From: Lacrimispora sphenoides JCM 1415
GTDB lineage: Bacteria > Bacillota > Clostridia > Lachnospirales > Lachnospiraceae
Reading direction: 5' to 3'
Assembly: GCF_900105615.1 (NCBI RefSeq)
Contig: NZ_LT630003.1
Span: forward strand, 558,001 to 622,000
Length of the DNA stretch: 64,000 bases
The notes under the pieces are model-generated. The model was not told where the DNA came from, searched no databases, and was given only the letters and a program-made list of their open reading frames with translations. Positions within the stretch are counted from its first letter, which is position 1; every line of letters starts with the position of its first letter. The position numbers and the translations under genes were made by a program. This document shows positions 35,224 to 44,044 of the stretch, one piece after another.

Positions 35224-36330
35224 ATGGCAAGGCAAAAACTTGATATTAAAAAACATGTTATGACTGGAATTTCTTATATGATCCCTATTGTTGTATGCGG
35301 GGGAATTCTCTGTGCACTGGCAAAAGGGTTTGGCGGTTATGACATCGGCAATGCCGTAGAGGCAGGGGCAACACCGTTTACAAATTTAAATCCCTTTTCC
35401 TGGTTAGGCTTCTGGTGGGGAGTGAATAAGTTGGGTTCCGTAGCAATGGATTTTGCGGTAGCTGTGATGACGGCCGGTGTGGCCTATTCGATAGCGGGGC
35501 GGCCTGGAATTGTGCCTGGTATTGTAATCGGCTACTGTTCGTCCCAATCCAAGGCAGGATTTCTTGGGGGACTGCTCATGGCCTTTATCATCGGTTACTT
35601 TGTAAACTGGATGAAGACCTGGAAGCTTCCAAAATGGTGCGTAGGGCTGATGCCGGTTATGTTCATACCGGTGATATCGACTGTGGTATGCGGCATGATT
35701 TTCCTCTGCGTGTTCTCAATTCCACTTTCCTTTATTATGAATGTGTTCCAGCAATGGATCATCTCCTTAAACGGAGGAGCAAAGGCTGTAATCGGTGGGG
35801 TTATCGGCGCATGTATGGGATTTGATATGGGCGGCCCCATTAATAAGACGGCTTCCATGGCTGCTAACGCTCTGGGAACAGATGGAATTAACGGCCCTAT
35901 GGCTGCCAAGATCATCGGAGGTATGACCCCTCCTATCGGTATATTTATCGCAACCTTATTAAGGAAAAACAGGTTTTCAAAAGTGGAACTGGAAACTGCT
36001 AAAACGGCGCTTCCTATGGGCCTTTGCTTTATTACGGAAGGTGTTCTTCCCTTTGCGGCAGCGGATCCTGCAAGAGTAATCCCCAGCAGCATGATCGGTT
36101 CTGCTGTGGCCGGTGCCATTGCAGTAGGCATGGGCTGCGAGTCAGTAGCAGGTCATGGAGGTATATTCGTAGTTCCCATGATGAAGAATCCCCTGTGGTT
36201 TTTGATTGCCCTGGTTATTGGGTCTTTGGTGACGGGAGTAATCTATGCAGTTCTTAAGCGTCCCTTAGATGAACAGGTGGAAAAGGAAGAGGAAGAACTT
36301 GACTTTGAACTGGATATTAATATCCAGTAA
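35224..36330 (+). CDS. PTS fructose-family EIIC component
   Basis: Membrane sugar channel (368 aa, about nine or ten hydrophobic segments). It begins with KKHVMTGISYMIPIVVCGGI, a typical EIIC-fructose start, and contains SIAGRPGIVPGIVIGYCSSQ near residue 88 and MGFDMGGPINKTASMAANAL near residue 198. The C-terminal tail is acidic. The ATG at 35224 is chosen because AGAGGGG is correctly spaced; an upstream in-frame ATG at 35203 has no ribosome site. It pairs with the EIIB just upstream and the EIIA at 39299. The sugar is unknown. Confidence 0.92.
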   Translation: MARQKLDIKKHVMTGISYMIPIVVCGGILCALAKGFGGYDIGNAVEAGATPFTNLNPFSWLGFWWGVNKLGSVAMDFAVAVMTAGVAYSIAGRPGIVPGIVIGYCSSQSKAGFLGGLLMAFIIGYFVNWMKTWKLPKWCVGLMPVMFIPVISTVVCGMIFLCVFSIPLSFIMNVFQQWIISLNGGAKAVIGGVIGACMGFDMGGPINKTASMAANALGTDGINGPMAAKIIGGMTPPIGIFIATLLRKNRFSKVELETAKTALPMGLCFITEGVLPFAAADPARVIPSSMIGSAVAGAIAVGMGCESVAGHGGIFVVPMMKNPLWFLIALVIGSLVTGVIYAVLKRPLDEQVEKEEEELDFELDINIQ

Positions 36331-36369
36331 GACTGAGGATAATATGGAACGCCCTGCGGGCATACCTTT

Positions 36370-36391
36370 ATGCCCAGAAAACATGGGCATA
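36370..36391 (+). other. intercistronic hairpin between EIIC and aldolase
   Basis: TATGCCCA pairs perfectly with TGGGCATA around a seven-base loop, followed by ATTAAGG rather than T's. It is preceded by a small GCCC-TGC-GGGC hairpin. It could be an RNA-processing or stability element rather than a terminator. Confidence 0.45.
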
Positions 36392-36414
36392 ATTAAGGAA
36401 AGGAAGAGGAAAGC

Positions 36415-37299
36415 ATGTTAGTATCAATGAAAGCCATCCTTGATGATGCAAATAAAAATTACTACGGTGTTATGGCGATGAACAGCATTAACATAGAGAT
36501 GGCCAGGGCGGGAATTATGGCAGCAGAAGAGGAGCATTCTCCCATTATTATGCAGTTTGGACCTGGACAGATGAAAAATCATGCTCATGCGGAAGAAATG
36601 CTTCCGGTGATAAGGGAGCTGGCGGCAAGGGTCCATGTACCGGTCGCCCTAAATCTTGACCATGGTTCTGATTTTTACACCATTGCGGACTGTATCAACC
36701 GTGGATTTACCAATGTTATGTACGATGGCTCCTCCCTGCCTTATGAGGAGAATGTTAAACGCACGGCTATCATCACTGCTCTTGCTCATGGAATGGGCTG
36801 TTCCGTAGAAGGGGAACTGGGACATGTGGGCCAGGCAGATCATGAGGACGATGCGGATACGGATTTGTATACCGATCCTGACCTTGCAATGGATTTTGTA
36901 GAAAAGACAGGCATCGATGCTTTGGCTGTGGCAATTGGCACGGCTCATGGGGCTTATCCAAAAGGAAAGATACCGAAGCTGGACTTTGAACGGCTTCATC
37001 TGTTAAAAGAGACGTTGAACATGCCATTGGTACTTCACGGCGGTTCCGGTTCCGGAGAAGAAAATTTAAGAAAGGCAGTTGCCGGAGGCATTAATAAGAT
37101 CAATGTATGCACGGATGCCTTTGAAGCAGGAAAAAAGGCCATGCTTATGGAGATTGGGCAGAATCCGGAGATCGATTATATGCATCTTTGCATGGCGGCG
37201 GAAGCAGGGATCAAACAGTTTGTAAAGGACTATATGAAGGTGATCGGTTCCAGCGGAAGATATATATATGGCGCAGCAAAGCAGGCAGGAAATGAGTAA
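36415..37299 (+). CDS. class II ketose-bisphosphate aldolase (Fba/GatY family)
   Basis: Zinc-dependent class II aldolase (294 aa). Typical features are VPVALNLDHGSDF (catalytic Asp and zinc His) near residue 76, MYDGSSLPYEENVKRT near 102 and SVEGELGHVGQADHEDD near 130 with zinc Glu. AVAIGTAHGAYP carries zinc His near 170, and LVLHGGSGSGEENLRKAV, with KINVCTD, near 205 binds phosphate. It splits a ketose-1,6-bisphosphate or 1-phosphate into dihydroxyacetone phosphate and an aldehyde. Fructose and tagatose forms cannot be separated by eye. Its place in a PTS operon points to catabolism of a dedicated sugar, not glycolysis. Confidence 0.9.
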   Translation: MLVSMKAILDDANKNYYGVMAMNSINIEMARAGIMAAEEEHSPIIMQFGPGQMKNHAHAEEMLPVIRELAARVHVPVALNLDHGSDFYTIADCINRGFTNVMYDGSSLPYEENVKRTAIITALAHGMGCSVEGELGHVGQADHEDDADTDLYTDPDLAMDFVEKTGIDALAVAIGTAHGAYPKGKIPKLDFERLHLLKETLNMPLVLHGGSGSGEENLRKAVAGGINKINVCTDAFEAGKKAMLMEIGQNPEIDYMHLCMAAEAGIKQFVKDYMKVIGSSGRYIYGAAKQAGNE

Positions 37300-37323
37300 T
37301 TCCTAAAGAATAGGGGTGTTTAC

Positions 37324-39285
37324 TTGAAGGTAGATAAGAACGCATTATATAACAATAAAATATTGCAGTGCCTGATAGGCGGAGAAACTTACACCATACT
37401 GCAGCTTGCCGATAATGTGGGATTATCTGAAAAAACGGTGAGGACCCGTATGAAACAGCTTGATGAATGGCTGGAGGCGGAAGGGCTTGGCAAAATAGAA
37501 AAAAGACCGGGAACCGGGATATGGCTGGAGCTTGACAACAGGCAGAGAAAGATCCTGGAAGGCCGCCTGAAGAAGGGAGAAGACCCTGCCGGGGATTTGG
37601 ATAACCGGAATATACAGCTTATAGGCAAGCTTCTCAAAATGAGGCCTGGAGAAGTCGTGACTCTTCAGCAGCTGGCAGACAGCCTCTATTTAAGCCCTCC
37701 CACTGTCAGCAATCTGCTGAAAGATATAAGGTCATGGTTTGAGGAACGGAACATAAAAATAACAGCCGTACGAAACAAAGGTATCTGCCTGATAGGGAAG
37801 GAGTACAGCTTCCGGATTGCCATCAAAGACTATATGCTGGATATGCTGCCGGAAATCATGGAGGCGCTCTTTGGAACCTATGCACCGGGAGTGGATGCGG
37901 CCCGCATCCGGCGGATGATCGTGGAAGCGGAAAACGCCTGGCGAATCGAGCTTGCCGACCATTCCTTTAAGATGGTATGGATCATGACCTGCCTCTCTGT
38001 TTCCCGAAAAGGTCTTGACGATGGACTTCTTTCCAGCAATATGCAGGAGGAAAATATCCAGCGCTATAATGAATATTCCTTTGCCGAATCCATTTACCAG
38101 AGGATCGGAAGGGAATATCAGATTGACTTAACAGAGGATGATACCGTTCTTCTGGCGGTGCTGCTGCTTTCGGCTAAAAAACTGAAAACTTTTACCGATG
38201 TCAGTGACGAAGATTATGCCATGCAGTATGATAAGAATCTGGAGCACTTTGTAAAACTGGTGATCGAAACCATTGGTGATCTGCTGGAAGCAGACCTTTC
38301 CGGGGACCAGATGCTGTATGAAGGCCTGTTGATCCATATGAGGTCGGCCATATTCCGAATGAAGTATTCCACGGTTGCGGGAGACAGCATAAGCAAGTAT
38401 GTTAAGAACGAATATAAGCAGACCTTTCTGGCTGCCTGGTCGACCAGCAGCCTGTTTGAGGAGTATTACGATGTACAGGTGACAGAGGATGAACTGGCAG
38501 GAATCGCACTTTATATCCAGGCTGCCATAATCCGCAGAAAAAAGGGGAGACCCCTGACCGCACTGCTGGTGAGCCAGAGGGGCATGGCTGCCTGCCAGCT
38601 TTCCATTGAGATGATTAAATACAGTATTCCTGAGATCACGGACATACAGGCGGTCAGCCGTCATGATTTTAAATTGTCCCTTCATTCGGAAACGGATATC
38701 ATTATCAATGGATCCGGCCTGGATTTAGATGATTCCAGGGTGGTTACAGTGGAAGACCGCATAAGCGAAAAAGAAATTGAGATCATTCGGCGGAAGGCCG
38801 CCCAGGTTTCCAGGCTAAGGAATAAACCGGATTTCCAGTTTAACAGCTTATGCCATCAGTTGTTTGAGGTCGATTTAATCCTGGTAAGGCCTCAGGTCAG
38901 GGATAAGGACCAGCTGATCACCATGATGGTGAAGAGGCTGGAAGAAAAGGGAGATGTGACTCAGAATTATCTGGAAAGTGTATTTGACAGGGAAAGGGCT
39001 ACAACGACTAGTATCGGCAGAGGCATCGCCATTCCTCATGGAAACATAGCAGAGGTGAATGAAGCCCGTATTGTGGTGGCTATTTTAGATAAACCGGTCA
39101 AATGGCATGAGGATATGGTTGATACCATATTCCTTCTTGCGACAAAAATGACGTCAAAATTTGAGATAAAAAGGACAAAGCAGTTTTATAAAGATTTTCT
39201 GCTGCTTACAGAGAATGACGAGAATATGGAGGCAATGAAACGGCTGGAGTCATCTCTGGAAGTCTATCAGTATTTTATCAAGTAA
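37324..39285 (+). CDS. PRD-containing PTS-regulated transcription activator (MtlR/LicR type)
   Basis: A 653-aa multi-domain regulator. Two N-terminal helix-turn-helix units (LQLADNVGLSEKTVRTRMKQ near 22; LQQLADSLYLSPPTVSNLL near 118) precede two PTS regulation domains (about 185-400, with His-containing stretches such as LEHFVKLVIETIGDLLEADL). A degenerate EIIB-like segment follows (LLVSQRGMAACQLSIEMIKY near 415), where the usual CxxGxGTS loop is changed. A C-terminal EIIA domain has its His in GRGIAIPHGNIAEV near 570. The start is TTG at 37324 after AGGGGTG. Phosphorylation by EIIB/HPr should tune activity to sugar supply. It likely controls its own operon. Confidence 0.9.
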   Translation: MKVDKNALYNNKILQCLIGGETYTILQLADNVGLSEKTVRTRMKQLDEWLEAEGLGKIEKRPGTGIWLELDNRQRKILEGRLKKGEDPAGDLDNRNIQLIGKLLKMRPGEVVTLQQLADSLYLSPPTVSNLLKDIRSWFEERNIKITAVRNKGICLIGKEYSFRIAIKDYMLDMLPEIMEALFGTYAPGVDAARIRRMIVEAENAWRIELADHSFKMVWIMTCLSVSRKGLDDGLLSSNMQEENIQRYNEYSFAESIYQRIGREYQIDLTEDDTVLLAVLLLSAKKLKTFTDVSDEDYAMQYDKNLEHFVKLVIETIGDLLEADLSGDQMLYEGLLIHMRSAIFRMKYSTVAGDSISKYVKNEYKQTFLAAWSTSSLFEEYYDVQVTEDELAGIALYIQAAIIRRKKGRPLTALLVSQRGMAACQLSIEMIKYSIPEITDIQAVSRHDFKLSLHSETDIIINGSGLDLDDSRVVTVEDRISEKEIEIIRRKAAQVSRLRNKPDFQFNSLCHQLFEVDLILVRPQVRDKDQLITMMVKRLEEKGDVTQNYLESVFDRERATTTSIGRGIAIPHGNIAEVNEARIVVAILDKPVKWHEDMVDTIFLLATKMTSKFEIKRTKQFYKDFLLLTENDENMEAMKRLESSLEVYQYFIK

Positions 39286-39298
39286 GGGGAGAAACAAG

Positions 39299-39748
39299 AT
39301 GGCAGTAAAAGAGATTCTGGATAAGAGAGTCATTGATTTAAATATGAAAGCAGGTAATAAGGATGAGGTGATCCGCCATCTGGCAGGCCTCTTAAAGAAG
39401 GCGGGATACGTGGAGGATCTGGAAGGCTTCATTAAGGATGTATATTTAAGGGAAGAGGAAGGAATCACAGGGATCGGAGGACATGTGGCCATTCCCCACG
39501 GAAAATCCGATTTTGTGGATAAGGTAGGGATTGCAGTGGGCAGAACGGAGCAGATGGTGGAATGGGAATCCTACGATGAGGAGCCTGCGGACCTTTTCTT
39601 CCTGTTTGCAGTGCCTTCCGATAGCGGAGGTGCCAAAGACCATCTTCGCCTGATAGCGGAACTGGCGGGTAAACTTGGAAATGAGACCATCATGGGAAAA
39701 CTGCAGGCTGCATCTACTTATGAAGACTTATTAGACGCATTTTCATAA
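39299..39748 (+). CDS. PTS fructose/mannitol-type EIIA component
   Basis: Stand-alone EIIA phosphocarrier (149 aa). The active His is in GIGGHVAIPHGKSDFVDKV (about residues 56-74), and FLFAVPSDSGGAKDHLRLIA near 100 is the second conserved block. It receives phosphate from HPr and passes it to the EIIB of this operon. It begins 13 bases after the regulator gene. EIIA, EIIB and EIIC are all separate proteins here. Confidence 0.92.
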   Translation: MAVKEILDKRVIDLNMKAGNKDEVIRHLAGLLKKAGYVEDLEGFIKDVYLREEEGITGIGGHVAIPHGKSDFVDKVGIAVGRTEQMVEWESYDEEPADLFFLFAVPSDSGGAKDHLRLIAELAGKLGNETIMGKLQAASTYEDLLDAFS

Positions 39749-39771
39749 AGGAAAAACATGGAGGTTTGGTT

Positions 39772-40767
39772 ATGGAAATGAGAGAGATAGGAAAATCAGG
39801 AATCAGGACCAAAGCCCTTGCCCTGGGCTGCTGGGCAATCGGCGGCGGAGAATGGTGGGGAGCCAATGACGATGAAATGTCAGTGAAAACCATCTTAAGA
39901 GGACTGGAACTGGGGATCAACTGGATTGATACTGCAAGGGTTTACGGCTTTGGACATAGTGAGGAAGTCATCGGGCAGGCGTTAAAACAGACGGACCGCA
40001 GCCGTGTCATCCTTTCCACCAAATGCGGACTCCAGTGGTATGACCATGGCGGAGAGGTGCATTTTACAAAAGAAGGCAATACCGTGAGCAGGGATCTATC
40101 TCCCAACGCCATACGGAGGGATTTGGAACTGAGCTTAAAAGCCCTGGGAACGGATTATATTGATGTATATTACACGCACTGGCAATGCAAAACCTATGGG
40201 ATGGTACCTGTGGCAGAGACCATGGGAGAACTTTTGAGGATGAAGGAAGAGGGAAAGATCAGGGCCATCGGTGCTTCCAACGTGGATCTGACAGTTCTTA
40301 AGGACTATGTAGCCGCAGGGGAGCTGGATGTGATCCAGGAAAAATTAAGCATCCTGGACAGGAAAGCGGAATCAGACCTCCTTCCATTCTGTGAAGCAAA
40401 TGGGATCACCCTTCAGACCTATTCCCCCATAGAACAGGGACTTCTTGCCGGGAAAGCCCCGGATGATTATATACCAGCAAAGGGAGAAGTACGGGACGGA
40501 AAAATCTGGTGGAAGCAGGAGAATATCAGGACAGCAAATGAGATGCTGGCAGGCTGGAAGGATTTAACGGATAAGTACCGGTGCAGCCTTGCAAACCTGT
40601 GCATCAAGTGGAATTCCATGGTTTCTCCTAATATCAACGTGCTTTGCGGAGCCAGAAAGCTGTCCCAGATCGAGGATACCGCAAAATCCATGGACATTCC
40701 TATGTCTCAGGAGGATTTTTTAAGGATGAGAAGGGATGCGGACAAGGCCATAGGAAAACAGGTTTAG
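39772..40767 (+). CDS. aldo/keto reductase family oxidoreductase
   Basis: NADPH-dependent TIM-barrel reductase (331 aa). The catalytic tetrad can be placed at Asp and Tyr in NWIDTARVYGFGHSEEVIG (near residues 45-60), Lys in VILSTKCGLQW near 80 and His in DVYYTHWQCKT near 130. The cofactor end shows LCGARKLSQIEDTAKSMD near 292. The ATG at 39772 has GGAGG seven bases upstream; an earlier TTG in frame is less likely. Similar to IolS/YajO-type enzymes. In this operon it probably interconverts a sugar or sugar phosphate and its ketone/alcohol, but the exact reaction is unknown. Confidence 0.87.
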   Translation: MEMREIGKSGIRTKALALGCWAIGGGEWWGANDDEMSVKTILRGLELGINWIDTARVYGFGHSEEVIGQALKQTDRSRVILSTKCGLQWYDHGGEVHFTKEGNTVSRDLSPNAIRRDLELSLKALGTDYIDVYYTHWQCKTYGMVPVAETMGELLRMKEEGKIRAIGASNVDLTVLKDYVAAGELDVIQEKLSILDRKAESDLLPFCEANGITLQTYSPIEQGLLAGKAPDDYIPAKGEVRDGKIWWKQENIRTANEMLAGWKDLTDKYRCSLANLCIKWNSMVSPNINVLCGARKLSQIEDTAKSMDIPMSQEDFLRMRRDADKAIGKQV

Positions 40768-40798
40768 AAAAATAAACAGACGGAGAGGAATGGAACAA

Positions 40799-41482
40799 AT
40801 GAAAATTGCATTATTAAATGAATTCAGTCAGTCACCTAAGAACGGGATTATATTAAAGGAGTTAAAATCAGTAGCAGAGCCAATGGGGTATCAGGTATAT
40901 AATGTAGCTATGGAAAAACCCCTGTCAGACCAGGATGTGCCAGAGGCATATACCAAGGAAAATCCCAGGCTTACTTATTTGCATTTAGGCATCCAGGCAG
41001 CCCTTCTATTAAACTCAGGGGCGGTTGATTTTGTAGTAACCGGATGCGGCACGGGACAGGGGGCATTGATGTCCTTAAATATGTATCCGGGAGTTGTGTG
41101 CGGCTACTGCATAGAGCCAACGGATGCCTATCTGTTTTTGCAGATCAATAACGGAAATGCTTTATCCCTTCCTTTTGCCAAGGGCTTTGGCTGGGGAGCG
41201 GAGCTTAACTTAAATAATATTTTTACCAGGGCTTTTGGTTCCCCAAAGGGAATGGGATACCCGGAAGACAGGAAAGAGGCGCAAAACAGGAATGCCAACC
41301 TTCTTTTTGAGGTGAAAAAACAGGTGGCAAAACCACTTTTGGAGGCTCTTAAATCCCTGGATCCCCAGATGGTAAAGGAATGCATAATTCCAAGATTTCT
41401 GGATTGCTTTTATGAGGGATGTAAGGATGAAGAAATCAAGGCTTTTGTGGACCAGATGGCCGCGGAAGCAAATGGAAATTAA
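40799..41482 (+). CDS. RpiB/LacA/LacB-family sugar-phosphate isomerase
   Basis: A 227-aa protein whose core DFVVTGCGTGQGALMSLNMY (about residues 78-97) matches the GCGTG phosphate/active-site loop of RpiB and LacAB. It is clearly longer than RpiB (about 150 aa), with extra residues after 130. It likely isomerises an aldose-phosphate to a ketose-phosphate for the PTS/aldolase route. The ATG at 40799 is ten bases from GGAGAGG; one at 40790 sits too close to it. It is the last gene of the operon. Confidence 0.82.
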   Translation: MKIALLNEFSQSPKNGIILKELKSVAEPMGYQVYNVAMEKPLSDQDVPEAYTKENPRLTYLHLGIQAALLLNSGAVDFVVTGCGTGQGALMSLNMYPGVVCGYCIEPTDAYLFLQINNGNALSLPFAKGFGWGAELNLNNIFTRAFGSPKGMGYPEDRKEAQNRNANLLFEVKKQVAKPLLEALKSLDPQMVKECIIPRFLDCFYEGCKDEEIKAFVDQMAAEANGN

Positions 41483-41647
41483 TCATATGTTTTTACTCTA
41501 TATGAAATAATTCCTGTAGAAAAAACACAAGGTGTCTTTTATGAGAAACATGTACCTAAACGGTATGTCATGTTACTGGATGGGCCGCCTCTGTTTTCTT
41601 ACCCTCTTTTTTGTATTATAATTTTTATATAAAAAGGAGGGCTTTAT

Positions 41648-43030
41648 ATGAACAAGAAAATTAAAATTGTAACCATTGGAGGCGGTTCCAGTTACACTCC
41701 TGAATTAATGGAAGGGTTTATTAAGAGAAAAGACGACCTTCCCATAAAAGAAATCTGGCTGGTTGATATTGAAGCAGGAAAAGAAAAGCTTGAGATTGTT
41801 GGGAATTTGGCAAAGCGTATGGTGAAGGCAGCAGGACTTGACTGGGAGATCCACCTGACATTAGACCGGCGGGAAGCTCTTAAGGATGCAGATTTTGTCA
41901 CGACCCAGTTTCGTGTCGGCCTGTTGGATGCGCGTATCAAGGATGAAAGAATCCCATTATCCCACGGAATCCTGGGCCAGGAAACCAATGGCGCCGGAGG
42001 TATGTTCAAAGCGTTCCGTACCATTCCAGTCATTTTAGATATTGTAGAAGACATGAAAGAGTTGTGTCCCGATGCATGGCTTGTTAATTTTACAAATCCA
42101 TCCGGAATGGTTACAGAAGCTGTTATGCGCTATGGCAACTGGAATAAGGTGGTAGGTCTATGTAATGTTCCCATTCTTTGCAGAAAGATTGCAGCAGGAG
42201 CTTTAAAGGAGAATGAGGAGAATCTGTTTTTCCGTTTTGGAGGCCTGAATCATTTTCATTGGCACAGGGTATGGGACAAAGCCGGCGGGGAAAGGACCAA
42301 TGAGGTACTTGAAACGGCTTATACCAGTGTTGAAAATATGAAAAATGCGCTGAAAAGCTTTACAAGTGCAAATTCAGGAGTGCAGAACATTCCAAATATC
42401 TCGTTTTTACCGGAACAGATTTTAAATCTTGGAATTATCCCCTGTATGTACCACAGATATTATTATATTACAGATGACATGCTGAGGGAAGAATTGGAAG
42501 CCTTTGCAAAGGGTGAGACCCGCGCCGAACTTGTAAAACGTACGGAAGCTGAATTGTTTGAACTGTATAAGGATCCGAATCTGAGCATTAAACCGCCGCA
42601 GTTAGAAAAGCGGGGCGGAGCTTTTTATTCTGATGCTGCCTGCGAATTAATTAATTCCATCTATAATGATAAGCGTACCCATATGGTAGTCAGCACGAGA
42701 AATAATGGAGCTATTTCTGATTTGCCCGATGATGTGGTTGTGGAAGTAAGCAGCATCATAACATCAGGCGGTCCGGTTCCGATCTCCTGGGGTTCCTTTG
42801 AACCTTCCTGCAGAGGACTGCTGCAGTTAATGAAAGACATGGAGTTAACTACCATTAAAGCAGCGGTAACCGGTGATTACGGAACTGCCCAACAGGCATT
42901 TACCATAAATCCTCTGGTTCCCAGCGGCAAAATTGCTAAGACGGTTTTGGAAGAATTATTAGTTGCACATAAGGAGCATTTACCTCAGTTTAAAGAGACG
43001 ATTGATCATTTGGAAGCTAAGAACAGCTAA
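41648..43030 (+). CDS. family 4 glycoside hydrolase, 6-phospho-beta-glucosidase type
   Basis: NAD+- and Mn2+-dependent GH4 enzyme (460 aa) that hydrolyses 6-phosphoglycosides by an oxidation-elimination mechanism. The N-terminal nucleotide fold is VTIGGGSSYTPELMEGF (8-24), with NAD contacts in DADFVTTQFRVG near 80. GQETNGAGGMFKAFRTIPV near 110, LVNFTNPSGMVTEAVMRY near 146 and metal-ligand regions GLCNVPILC (Cys) near 170 and GGLNHFHWHR (His) near 198 follow. This set fits the CelF/LicH branch rather than alpha-specific MalH. A TATAAT at 41617-41622 and AAAAGGAGG precede it. A cytosolic phosphorylated disaccharide delivered by a PTS is the expected substrate. Confidence 0.88.
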   Translation: MNKKIKIVTIGGGSSYTPELMEGFIKRKDDLPIKEIWLVDIEAGKEKLEIVGNLAKRMVKAAGLDWEIHLTLDRREALKDADFVTTQFRVGLLDARIKDERIPLSHGILGQETNGAGGMFKAFRTIPVILDIVEDMKELCPDAWLVNFTNPSGMVTEAVMRYGNWNKVVGLCNVPILCRKIAAGALKENEENLFFRFGGLNHFHWHRVWDKAGGERTNEVLETAYTSVENMKNALKSFTSANSGVQNIPNISFLPEQILNLGIIPCMYHRYYYITDDMLREELEAFAKGETRAELVKRTEAELFELYKDPNLSIKPPQLEKRGGAFYSDAACELINSIYNDKRTHMVVSTRNNGAISDLPDDVVVEVSSIITSGGPVPISWGSFEPSCRGLLQLMKDMELTTIKAAVTGDYGTAQQAFTINPLVPSGKIAKTVLEELLVAHKEHLPQFKETIDHLEAKNS

Positions 43031-43062
43031 ATTTCCGATAGTTTTTTTACATCCTGCTGTGT

Positions 43063-43104
43063 AAGGAGTCATTGCAAGCTAAGTTAGCGGCAATGACTCC
43101 TTTT
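43063..43104 (+). terminator. terminator after the GH4 gene
   Basis: AAGGAGTCATTGC pairs with GCAATGACTCCTT (perfect 13 bp) around a 14-base loop, followed by TTTGG. It lies 33 bases after the stop. Confidence 0.85.
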
Positions 43105-43269
43105 GGTGGTTAAAGATATCCTGTTCATTGAAAATACACCCCCTTTATGTTAATATTAGAAAGACAACTTACAGCAGTCATTGGAATATCAGATTTTAAC
43201 CGAATCAAGTAAGGTCACGGATTGCGAATATCTGCTTGACTTAATAAATATAAAAGGCGGTAGCGGAAT

Positions 43270-44025
43270 ATGATGATGTTTTCCAATCAGGTACTGAATC
43301 AGTTTAGTGAACTTGATTATGAGGTTTATAATTTCATATTGAAAAACAGTGAGAAGATTCCTTATATGACCATTCGGGAATTTGCCAATGAAGCCCATGT
43401 TTCCACCACCACCATTACCCGGTTCTGCAGGAAATTAAATTGCAATGGATTTTCCGAGTTTAAGATCAGATTTAAGATGGAGCAGGAGAGTACAAAATCA
43501 ATTAAGCAGAAATTTGATTCCAGCTCAATTTTAGATTTTTTCCAAAGAATCGAAACGGAATCTTTTCATAAGCAACTTAAGTCTATCGCCAATATTATCG
43601 CTGAAAAGAAGCAGATTATTTTTCTTGGAATAGGTAATTCCGGAATTATTGCAGAGTATGCCAGCCGGTATTTTTGCAATATCGGTATATTTGCCACAGG
43701 AATAAATAATCCTATGTTTCCTATTAATCTGGAATTTCCTAAGGAAAGCATTATTATCATTCTTTCCGTAGAGGGGGAAACGGACATACTCATTGAAAAT
43801 TCAGAGATCATTAAGCAATGCAACAGTACGGTAGTATCGATTACAAACAGTAAAAACAGTACATTGGCCAGGATTTCTGATTATAATATCTCTTATTATA
43901 TCCAGGGAGAGCGGACGGATTATAAGAAGATGAAGGTGGATATAACTTCTCAGATACCGGCAGTTTATATCGTGGAAGCATTGGCTAAGCTGGCGGTGCA
44001 GAAGAAACAGGGTTTTGTAAATTAA
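43270..44025 (+). CDS. MurR/RpiR-family transcriptional regulator
   Basis: A 251-aa regulator with the RpiR-type N-terminal helix-turn-helix (MTIREFANEAHVSTTTITRF, then CRKLNCNGFSEFKIRFK) in residues 35-75. A SIS sugar-phosphate-binding domain follows in about 100-235 (IIFLGIGNSGIIAEYASRYF, IIIILSVEGETDILIENSEI). It probably senses a phosphosugar made by the GH4 enzyme or the PTS operon upstream, and regulates one of them. Three ATG codons in a row (43270-43278) follow a weak AGGCGG. Confidence 0.88.
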   Translation: MMMFSNQVLNQFSELDYEVYNFILKNSEKIPYMTIREFANEAHVSTTTITRFCRKLNCNGFSEFKIRFKMEQESTKSIKQKFDSSSILDFFQRIETESFHKQLKSIANIIAEKKQIIFLGIGNSGIIAEYASRYFCNIGIFATGINNPMFPINLEFPKESIIIILSVEGETDILIENSEIIKQCNSTVVSITNSKNSTLARISDYNISYYIQGERTDYKKMKVDITSQIPAVYIVEALAKLAVQKKQGFVN

Positions 44026-44044
44026 TTAATAAGGATGAGATTGT

